From contig CAQUWW010000152.1 of NCBI GenBank assembly GCA_948896875.1, positions 1 to 7,007 on the forward strand: a stretch of 7,007 nucleotides of DNA, read 5' to 3'. This document shows, in pieces, positions 1 through 5,479 of this stretch (its first letter is position 1; the number at the start of each line of letters is the position of its first letter). This DNA comes from an uncultured Acetatifactor sp. GTDB lineage: Bacteria > Bacillota > Clostridia > Lachnospirales > Lachnospiraceae. The notes under the pieces are model-generated. The model had not been told where the DNA came from. It made no database searches and saw nothing but the letters and a program-made list of their open reading frames with translations. Made by a program: the position numbers and the translations under genes.

Positions 1-28
1 ATTGGAAAACTTTAAAACATTTCTTTCC

Positions 29-388
29 CTAGTCCACCAGGTTTACGTCAAAAGTCTCGGCCAGCTCCTCCTGAAGGCGTATCATCTTATCGTTTATCTC
101 TATCGCCTTTTCTTCCGTGAGATCCGCTCTGGGCGTTTTCTGAATCTCCTCCAGAACATCTGCCGCTTCATTCATAAACCCTTCCAGGGTTTCATCTCTT
201 TCGATCTCTCCGTTACTGGTTGCCGTGTTGTATGCGGATGCTATCTCATTGTAGAACTCCGTCAGAGCTTTCCAGTTCTGCTGCACGGTCTCATAGGTTT
301 TATCCGATACGCCGTTGCCTCCGCAAGCCGTCAGCAAGGTCATCGTCATAAGCACAGCCGTCATCATTGCAATCCATTTCTTTTTCAT
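29..388 (-). CDS. Small lipoprotein of unknown function (119 aa)
   Basis: A short exported lipoprotein whose family I do not recognise. Residues 1-21 form a lipoprotein signal peptide: MKKK, then a hydrophobic stretch, then lipobox LLTAC with Cys22 as the lipidation site, followed by a GGNG linker. The mature part (about 95 residues) is acidic and rich in Glu, Ala and Leu. It should be almost all alpha-helical, with two probable long helices at about 30-58 and 66-115 joined near KTPRAD, and no Cys after position 22 and no recognisable catalytic motif. The start is well supported: AGGAG (396-400) lies 7 nt upstream of the ATG. The stop is TAG at 29-31. It is the last of four same-strand genes, but a 412-bp gap separates it from the peptidase gene, so it may have its own promoter. 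It is probably anchored on the outer face of the cytoplasmic membrane. The lipoprotein assignment is firm; the role is unknown. Confidence 0.87.
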   Translation of the reverse strand: MKKKWIAMMTAVLMTMTLLTACGGNGVSDKTYETVQQNWKALTEFYNEIASAYNTATSNGEIERDETLEGFMNEAADVLEEIQKTPRADLTEEKAIEINDKMIRLQEELAETFDVNLVD

Positions 389-507
389 TTTTACTCTCCT
401 TATCCTCTCTTTTTTTCATCGAGCAGCGCAATACTCTTCTCCGCTGCCCGCCGCGCGGCCCGCATGCCGCCGTGATGGCAGACTTCCCATTGCGGGCCTG
501 TGCATAA

Positions 508-587
508 ACAATAGAATCCACGCTTCGCGAGGCTTCTATTGTCATGAACAATAGAATTCACGCTCTGCGAGGATTCTATTGTCATGA
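508..587. repeat. Two tandem 40-bp palindromic (hairpin) repeats
   Basis: Unit 1 is 508-547 and unit 2 is 548-587; they match at 36 of 40 positions. Each unit is a 35-nt hairpin followed by the linker CATGA, and a similar CATAA precedes unit 1. In unit 2 the arms are ACAATAGAAT (548-557) and ATTCTATTGT (573-582). Inside them, TC pairs with GG, there is one A-A mismatch, then CGC pairs with GCG around a TCT loop. Unit 1 has the same fold with one extra mismatch (517/533). Of the four differences between units, two lie in the loop and one changes a C-G pair to a T-G wobble, so the fold is largely kept. The form resembles a REP/BIME-type dispersed palindromic repeat. Whether it recurs elsewhere in the genome cannot be seen here. 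Confidence 0.85.
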
Positions 588-656
588 ATAAATCCTGCGA
601 TTGCCATCGCTGTATGAAATATTACCGCAGTGATACATAAAGCGGGGGGTCACGCG

Positions 657-687
657 TTGAATCGACCCAAAACTGCATTGAATCGAC
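657..687. repeat. Direct repeat TTGAATCGAC x2 with 21-bp period
   Basis: The 10-mer TTGAATCGAC occurs at 657-666 and again at 678-687, a start-to-start distance of exactly 21 bp, close to two helical turns. The match extends weakly outward (GC two bases before, C nearby after). Such spacing would put both copies on one face of the helix, as in binding sites for dimeric regulators. It could equally be a remnant of a repeat element. It lies about 270 bp upstream of the small lipoprotein gene and about 115 bp past the peptidase stop. Confidence 0.5.
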
Positions 688-800
688 GCTGGCCGATACC
701 TGTCCTGCCTGTCTGAGCCGGACCCTGGCTGAACTGCCGCGAATTGACAATCTGCTCTGCTCTCTCAGGCACAGCCCGCTCTCCGCTCCGGCAACCGGCT

Positions 801-2831
801 TCAATCTCCGTATACTGTCGTCGTAATCTCTCCGTCCGCGCAGTCGAAGGTGACCGCATCGGAATAGGCATAGTTGCCCATGGCGTCCCACATTTCGAAG
901 ACCATGGAATAGCTGCCGTCCATCAGAGGCGCCTCCCCGAAGGAGGTATCCGCGGTCACAGTCAGCTCCTCTGCGGCATACATTTCAAAATCGTCCTCTC
1001 CACTGTAAGAGGCAATCTTCCAGATAGTGGTGATGACATTCCCTTCCTCCAGCAGGCGCAGTTCCTTACTGGCCATACCGGATTCGTCCAGTCCCTGGGA
1101 CGCCCCCAGAATGCTCCACTTTTCCCCGGAGAAGTCATAAGCCACCTGCAGATTGTATGTCTCGCCGTCCAATAGCACAGGCACGGCATAGAGATTGTAA
1201 TCATCGCCCTCAAAGGAGAGCTCCATGTAGACCAGGTGACCGTCGATGGCGCCCCAGACACCCCGAAAATTGTCATAGAACACACCGTTTTCCCAGTCCG
1301 CCGTCATATCGTTGTCGGTGCCCAGCAGCATCATCCTGTCGTTGGCTTCATCTATGTAAAACAGAGAAAAACCGATCCCCGCCAGAACGGCATCCGCCTC
1401 CGGTCCCAGGGTCAGGACGGCGGTTCCTTCCTCATTTACATCCAAAGGCGCGCCGTCCCAGTTCATATCAGCCAGTGTGGAAATCTCCGGTAAATCCTGG
1501 ACATCCAGCTCCGCCAGATAGGCTTCCCCGCCCTCGGCCAGCTGACCGGTGAGGCCATAGGCATACAAATTCTTGAAAGCCAGACCCTCGCCCATGCTGA
1601 GATAACCGTTAAAATTATCCACATCCCCGCTGTAGGGGTAATAGCAGCTCAGACCGGTGGCCTCTGTGCGGTAGATCCCGTTTACCTGGAACAATACGCA
1701 CTCTGCCAACGCGTCGGACACACTCTGGGCGGAAGGCAGCATCCATGCGGTCTGACGGGCAAGATGCCCCATGTCCACCATATTGGTAAAGCCCTGCTCT
1801 CTGGTGTTGCCGCCATAGTTTTCACTCTGTGCAGCCGCACGGCCCAGCTCGGCAAAGAAGCCGGGATCCTGGGAAGCAGCCACAAGAGCCTCCTGCCCGA
1901 AGGACTCGTATGCCTCCAGCAGAGGTGTCAGTCTGGTCAGGTCGGTGAGGGACAGGGTGGTCTGATCCTGTGTGCCCACGGCTTCACAGCCCCCATAGTA
2001 GGAATTACAGATGGCAATCCCCAGTTCATCCCCGTTCATGGCCGGATTCTGTGCAAGGGCCTCCAGCCAGCCGGTGTAGTACCAGCCGTTTCCCGGCTCC
2101 GTCTCCTCGGAGGCCACCAGATATCTGGAGAAATTCTGGAAGACAGCCGCCACATCCACCGTGGCCATCAGGCAGGTGTCGAAGCCAACCAGCTCCAGAG
2201 CAGGACTTTCCTTATCCGCAGGCCATACGGCATCAAAGGCCTGATACATTTCCCCCAGATCCAGGGAATCCAGCTCATAGTTCTCATCGAATGCCGCGCC
2301 GTCCACGGATCCGCCTCCGTGGTTCCAGAACATAACCGCTGTTTTTTCAGCGGGATAATGGGAGCTGGCGAATGCCAGAAAATCATACAGTGTCTGGGCA
2401 TCTCCCATGCTGGCCACCTCGGCTTCCTCCAGCAGCTGCATTCCGTCGCTGTTATACAGCCATCTCTGCAGCTTTGCAGGATCCACATACTCATTTTGCC
2501 AGACGGCGGCGCCGCCGGTCTGAATGACCACATTGACATTCTCGGGCAGCTCTACCTCCATCATCTCCATCAGATCTGTGGTGGCACAGCCGCCATTGCT
2601 TTCCAGGTCGCTGCCACAGAGATACCAGTATACTGCCCAGCTTCCCTCCACAGGTGCGGCAGGCTCAGATACCGCCTCCGTGTCGGAAAGCAAAGCGTCA
2701 GATTCCGGAATGTCTGATGCCGGAGATGATATTGTCTCCGATACACTGCCCGAAGCTTCCTCTTCGCCGCAGGCGGCGAAGGACAGGCACATGGTCAGTG
2801 CCAGAAGTAAGGATATTAATTTCTTTTTCAT
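801..2831 (-). CDS. C11-family (clostripain-like) cysteine peptidase, lipoprotein
   Basis: A membrane-anchored cysteine endopeptidase of family C11, clan CD; known members cut after Arg or Lys. Residues 1-20 are a lipoprotein signal peptide (MKKKLISLLLALTM..., lipobox FAAC, Cys21). A Ser/Glu/Asp-rich linker follows (about 22-62). The catalytic domain spans about 63-430: the opening strand AVYWYLCGSDLES (66-78) is typical of the gut branch of the family, the catalytic His is His171 in WNHGGG, and the nucleophile is Cys220 in GFDTCLM. The remainder (about 440-676) looks beta-rich and is presumably the C-terminal domain. No key residue is missing and the frame is intact. AGGAGG (2839-2844) lies 7 nt before the ATG, fixing the start. 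The gene follows the two-component pair on the same strand after a 328-bp gap, which suggests shared or linked regulation but does not prove it. Substrate specificity and whether it self-processes cannot be read from the sequence. Confidence 0.93.
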   Translation of the reverse strand: MKKKLISLLLALTMCLSFAACGEEEASGSVSETISSPASDIPESDALLSDTEAVSEPAAPVEGSWAVYWYLCGSDLESNGGCATTDLMEMMEVELPENVNVVIQTGGAAVWQNEYVDPAKLQRWLYNSDGMQLLEEAEVASMGDAQTLYDFLAFASSHYPAEKTAVMFWNHGGGSVDGAAFDENYELDSLDLGEMYQAFDAVWPADKESPALELVGFDTCLMATVDVAAVFQNFSRYLVASEETEPGNGWYYTGWLEALAQNPAMNGDELGIAICNSYYGGCEAVGTQDQTTLSLTDLTRLTPLLEAYESFGQEALVAASQDPGFFAELGRAAAQSENYGGNTREQGFTNMVDMGHLARQTAWMLPSAQSVSDALAECVLFQVNGIYRTEATGLSCYYPYSGDVDNFNGYLSMGEGLAFKNLYAYGLTGQLAEGGEAYLAELDVQDLPEISTLADMNWDGAPLDVNEEGTAVLTLGPEADAVLAGIGFSLFYIDEANDRMMLLGTDNDMTADWENGVFYDNFRGVWGAIDGHLVYMELSFEGDDYNLYAVPVLLDGETYNLQVAYDFSGEKWSILGASQGLDESGMASKELRLLEEGNVITTIWKIASYSGEDDFEMYAAEELTVTADTSFGEAPLMDGSYSMVFEMWDAMGNYAYSDAVTFDCADGEITTTVYGD

Positions 2832-2903
2832 GTATATGCCTCCTTGTATTGTTGACTAAATTTTTCCTATATTTTCCGATATGGTCTACTGCTGTCCACA
2901 GCA

Positions 2904-3158
2904 TCAGAGAATGTCTGCGTAAAGATTATCCAGATTAAAGTTAATCTTAATCTCCAGCTCCGGCCAATAAGGATCTGAAATGGTCAGCTTCAGTTTAAAG
3001 GAATCGTACACAGCAGAATTTTCTCCATTATACCCTTTCTCATCCTAGCGGAGGAACCAGGCGCCTGAACCTTCCCAAAAATGAAATGAATCAACAGTGT
3101 ATCCGATAATCCAATATACTGAGGCGAAAGGACCGGAAAAAGGGGTGACAAAGAGAAA
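2904..3158 (-). pseudogene. Possible remnant of a decayed gene (C-terminal end)
   Basis: Between the kinase stop and the peptidase gene, one minus-strand frame reads through about 85 codons with a single interruption, a TAG at 3045-3047, and ends at TGA (2904-2906). The sense of both halves looks protein-like: before the TAG it reads YWIIGYTVDSFHFWEGSG and AWFLR; after it, 46 codons include KLKLTISDPYWPELEIKI and end LDNLYADIL. The composition (alternating hydrophobic residues, aromatic-rich) suggests beta strands. There is no start codon with a ribosome binding site. The reading is that this is the 3' end of a degraded gene, possibly an exported protein. I do not recognise the family. It may be chance; the frame continues upstream into the kinase gene only as an out-of-frame shadow. 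Confidence 0.35.
2932..2947. repeat. 16-bp AT-rich inverted repeat, candidate operator
   Basis: AGATTAA (2932-2938) and TTAATCT (2941-2947) are perfect inverted copies separated by AG. The centre lies about 108 bp upstream of the peptidase start codon. The core AAAGTTAAT (2937-2945) also fits the loose half-site pattern with a central GTT described for LytTR regulators, but I find no second half-site at the usual 21-22 bp offset. The site overlaps the possible gene remnant, so it could just be coding sequence. No good -35/-10 pair was found for the peptidase gene; TGGACA (2895-2900 on the minus strand) is the best -35-like match and lacks a good partner. Confidence 0.35.
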
Positions 3159-3159
3159 A

Positions 3160-4428
3160 TCAAAGCAGCACCTGCAAAATAAACTTGCTGTCTTTGACAG
3201 AAAAATTGCACATTCCCCCGTATTTCTCCACAATAGCGCAGATACTCCGCACCCCAAGCCCGTGTCCCGGACTGTCCGCAATGGGAATTCCATTTTCAAA
3301 GACTACATTCTCGTCACAGGAATTTTTAATCTGCAGATAGAGTCTCTCTTTTCTCCTGTCTACATAGACTTCTATGGCTCTGGATAATCCCTTTTCTATC
3401 TGCTTCCTGCAGGCATGCAGCGCATTTTCCAGCGCGTTGGACAACAGTACGCACAAATCACTTTCGGACACAGGTATCTTCTGGGGAAGTCCCGCCCTGA
3501 TTGTCATTGTGATCCCGTATTCTTTGGCTCTTGCGACGAAGGCGGAAAAGATCAGATTTGCCGCTTCGTTTTCACAAAAGACAGCAATGTGATTTGAATC
3601 GATTTCCGCACAGATTTCTTTCATATAGGCCTGTGCCTGCCCCAGCAGCCCATTTTCGATACAGGAAGAAAGGTACTGAATATGATGACGCAGATCATGA
3701 CGGTAGATGCTGGTTTTCCGCCAGGATTCCCGCAGCGCTTCAATCTCACGGACAGCCTGCGTGACCTGTATATTCAAGCTGTTCTGCGTCTGTTCCAGCC
3801 GGCCGCGCACCCGTCCCTCCTCCGCCATGTGAAATACAAACACAAGATATGCCACGCTGCATACAAAGGGCATGAACTCCACTGCCACCAGGACACCCTC
3901 CTGTAGCAGATCTGTGTAGATTCGTGTCAGGTAATCAAAACCATAATACAGCGCCGGCACCAGCCCAAACTGACACTGTATGGGTATTGTACAACGTGAA
4001 ATGGAACGGACCGAGGGGGAGATGACCCGCAGCAAAAGCAGCAGCAACGGCAGTGTGACAGCCAGTTCAACCCCATTCTGCATCACCGTTCCCCCTGAAA
4101 ATATTGTGACAATCAACAGCGCCAGCCACCGGCGGATCTGGCAGCACAGATAGGCCGTCAATACGGATATCATCGGCCAGAGAAATTTCTTTTCAAGCAC
4201 ACAGAGCGCAACAGCCAACGGTACATGTGTGATAACCGGATAAATAAGCTCGATCATGTCCGGGCTGACCCAGAAATAGATAATTCCCTGAAAAATCAGA
4301 ATGACAGCCATACACGCCGCTATCACCAACCTCTTTTGCCGTATCCGGAAACTATTACAGAAGGATACGGACAAAATCATGCCAAACACACCCACAGCCC
4401 CCAAATTGATCAATCGTATGTAATTCAT
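3160..4428 (-). CDS. AgrC-like sensor histidine kinase (GHKL, HPK10 type)
   Basis: The membrane sensor of a two-component system, which autophosphorylates on His and passes phosphate to the regulator encoded just upstream. The N-terminal half (about 8-200) is polytopic, with roughly six to seven hydrophobic segments (for example 33-53, 60-78, 119-137, 179-199), as in AgrC/ComD-type peptide sensors. A probable helical linker (about 203-238) leads to the phosphoacceptor motif YRHDLRHHIQYL with His244. The ATPase domain has the N-box LLSNALENALHAC (328-340) and the G-box GHGLG (388-392), and ends in QVLL as is common in this group. Length (422 aa) is normal for the family. Its ATG overlaps the regulator TGA in the form ATGA, implying translational coupling; there is only a weak ribosome binding site of its own. 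The ligand is unknown. No agrB- or agrD-like gene is present in the window. Confidence 0.93.
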   Translation of the reverse strand: MNYIRLINLGAVGVFGMILSVSFCNSFRIRQKRLVIAACMAVILIFQGIIYFWVSPDMIELIYPVITHVPLAVALCVLEKKFLWPMISVLTAYLCCQIRRWLALLIVTIFSGGTVMQNGVELAVTLPLLLLLLRVISPSVRSISRCTIPIQCQFGLVPALYYGFDYLTRIYTDLLQEGVLVAVEFMPFVCSVAYLVFVFHMAEEGRVRGRLEQTQNSLNIQVTQAVREIEALRESWRKTSIYRHDLRHHIQYLSSCIENGLLGQAQAYMKEICAEIDSNHIAVFCENEAANLIFSAFVARAKEYGITMTIRAGLPQKIPVSESDLCVLLSNALENALHACRKQIEKGLSRAIEVYVDRRKERLYLQIKNSCDENVVFENGIPIADSPGHGLGVRSICAIVEKYGGMCNFSVKDSKFILQVLL

Positions 4429-5186
4429 AATAGAAACGCCTGCTTTCTGTAAAACGCATATTCCAGATAAAGATTTTTAATCTCTGAGCATTTCCCATGG
4501 GGAATCGGAATCTTTTCCAGATTATCCAGTATGATTGCCTTGTAGGAAATGTTCCTGATATACTCCATATTGATCAGGAAAGAACGGTGTGGCCGCAGAA
4601 ATCCGCCATACTTTGCCAGTCCGTTGCTCAGTTCATCCAGACTTCCGATACTTTCGTGCTTTATTCCGTCGTCCATATGAAATACCAGCGTACGTCCGAT
4701 TACTTCGCAGTATACCAGTTTTCTCAAAAGAATCCGTGTAATGCCGTTTTTACAGCGCAGAACCAGACTGTCCTGTCTCTCCCTCTCACACTCGGAGAGG
4801 GCGGAATCCATCAGCCTGCGGAAAGCTTCCTCCCCTATCGGCTTCACATAATAGAAAAACGCGTTGACCGTATAGGATTCCACTGCAAATTCGGAAGAGG
4901 ATGTGAGGAAAATGATTTTTATGGTATGGTCATATTGCCGGATTTCCCTTGCCGCATTCATTCCGTTCTGACCAGGCATGATCACATCCAGAAACAGAAT
5001 ATCGAAATGCTCTCCCTTTTCAATTTCCGCCAGCAGTTCCAGAGGACTGTAAAAGACCGTACATGCAATTTCCCGATTCTGCTCTCTGCAATATTGATCA
5101 AATAAGGTTTTCATTTCATGAATCGTCGTGAGATCGTCATCACAGAATGCCGCTTTTATCTTGCCACAGCCATTGTCTCTCCACAT
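4425..5186 (-). CDS. LytTR-family response regulator
   Basis: A DNA-binding response regulator, partner of the kinase that overlaps its 3' end. The receiver domain (about 9-125) has the acidic pocket CDDD (15-18), phosphoacceptor Asp67 in FLDVIMPG, Thr95 in FLTSSS, and the conserved Lys115-Pro116. The LytTR domain (about 138-250) shows the typical LVYCEVIGRTLVFHMDDG strand pair and FLRPHRSFLINMEYI (196-210). Such domains bind direct repeats upstream of target promoters. The ATG at 5184-5186 is the only usual start codon before an in-frame TGA. It leaves about eight residues (MWRDNGCG) ahead of the point where this family normally begins (KIKAAFCDDD). The ribosome binding site is either AAAGGA 10 nt upstream or GGAGA placed unusually close, so initiation may be modest. 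It is transcribed divergently from the secreted-protein gene at 5480; the 293-bp space between is a natural place for autoregulation. Confidence 0.93.
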   Translation of the reverse strand: MWRDNGCGKIKAAFCDDDLTTIHEMKTLFDQYCREQNREIACTVFYSPLELLAEIEKGEHFDILFLDVIMPGQNGMNAAREIRQYDHTIKIIFLTSSSEFAVESYTVNAFFYYVKPIGEEAFRRLMDSALSECERERQDSLVLRCKNGITRILLRKLVYCEVIGRTLVFHMDDGIKHESIGSLDELSNGLAKYGGFLRPHRSFLINMEYIRNISYKAIILDNLEKIPIPHGKCSEIKNLYLEYAFYRKQAFLL

Positions 5187-5288
5187 TCTCTCCGCATCCT
5201 TTCCCGCCCGGTCCGCCGTCGCCGTCTTTCACACAAAAAGAGACAACAGCAAACCGCATACTTCACTGTTGGTATATGGCGATAGTTC

Positions 5289-5317
5289 TTGACATAGCAT
5301 CCGGCTCTCATTACAAT
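5289..5317 (+). promoter_or_regulatory. Sigma-A-type promoter for the secreted-protein gene
   Basis: A perfect -35 TTGACA (5289-5294) is followed by a 17-bp spacer and a -10 TACAAT (5312-5317), one mismatch from consensus. Expected transcription start is near 5324, giving a leader of about 155 nt before the ATG at 5480. Just upstream and touching the -35 are two GTT-centred elements, ACTGTTGGT (5265-5273) and ATAGTTCTT (5282-5290), loosely like LytTR half-sites but offset by 17 bp rather than the usual 21-22. Regulation by the divergent LytTR regulator is therefore only a suggestion. Confidence 0.7.
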
Positions 5318-5323
5318 AAAAAT

Positions 5324-5479
5324 GTCCTGCTGTCCGGGTGATTGTTTTTGATATTTTTACTATAATGGAAAGAAGGTCTGGGAAAACGTCACCGGCGCAG
5401 ACGGTATCTGAAACTGCGCGAATGGTAATCTCCTCCGGGAAGAATACCTGAAAATTTTTGAATGGAGTACATATTATAT
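5324..5479 (+). other. Leader of the secreted-protein gene with alternative hairpins
   Basis: This is the expected untranslated leader from the strong promoter. It contains two pairings that cannot form together: GTCTG (5376-5380) with CAGAC (5398-5402), and GCGCAG (5395-5400) with CTGCGC (5414-5419). A TCCTCC stretch (5431-5436) resembles anti-Shine-Dalgarno sequence and can pair over 4 bp with the GGAG at 5464-5467. No T-tract terminator follows and no known riboswitch class is recognised. These short pairings may be chance. Confidence 0.3.
5359..5366. promoter_or_regulatory. Second -10 element, possibly bidirectional
   Basis: TATAAT (5361-5366) is a perfect plus-strand -10 in AT-rich sequence, but the hexamer 16-17 bp upstream (GTGATT or TGATTG) is a poor -35. 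On the minus strand the same bases read ATTATAGT, so TATAGT could serve as a -10 towards the regulator gene, again with a poor -35. I found no better minus-strand promoter for the two-component operon in this region. Confidence 0.35.

Larger units (their letters stand above)
389..800. other. Intergenic region with repeats between two lipoprotein genes
   Basis: This 412-bp stretch separates the peptidase stop codon from the start of the small lipoprotein gene. It holds the tandem hairpin repeats at 508-587 and the 10-bp direct repeat at 657-687. Smaller elements are a 10-bp perfect palindrome GCCGCGCGGC (450-459) and a GCGAT/ATCGC hairpin with a 4-nt loop (597-610). A minus-strand frame of 61 codons (400-585) begins inside the second hairpin repeat and its TAA touches the ribosome binding site of the lipoprotein gene. 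I do not accept it as a gene. I found no convincing -35/-10 pair for the downstream lipoprotein gene and no stem followed by a T-tract after the peptidase gene. Confidence 0.6.

Noticed and set aside
2..475. Plus-strand open frame of 157 codons
   Set aside because: Antisense to the small lipoprotein gene, which has a lipobox and a well-spaced AGGAG; the plus frame has no convincing start.
400..585. Minus-strand 61-codon frame whose stop touches the lipoprotein ribosome binding site
   Set aside because: It starts inside a hairpin repeat unit and its first part is simply the repeat translated. An AGGA lies 7 nt before the ATG, so translation is not excluded, but nothing else supports a gene.
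508..587. CRISPR array
   Set aside because: The two units are directly adjacent with only a conserved 5-nt linker and no unique spacers, and no cas gene is present.
744..772. Plus-strand promoter from TTGACA at 744-749
   Set aside because: No -10-like hexamer at 16-18 bp (AGGCAC at 17), and no plus-strand gene downstream.
1764..2717. Plus-strand open frame of 317 codons
   Set aside because: It is entirely antisense to the catalytic domain of the C11 peptidase gene, which has clear motifs, signal peptide and ribosome binding site. The translation is Cys/His/Gly-rich without domain character.
801..2831. Protease of a bacterial gasdermin-type defence system
   Set aside because: The protein is a secreted lipoprotein, so it cannot act on a cytoplasmic gasdermin, and no gasdermin-like gene is nearby.
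2889..2904. Hairpin TGCTGT-CC-ACAGCA as a terminator
   Set aside because: The stem is short with a 2-nt apparent loop and no T-tract follows on the minus strand.
4497..5105. Plus-strand open frame of 202 codons
   Set aside because: Antisense shadow of the LytTR regulator gene, which has all receiver and LytTR motifs.
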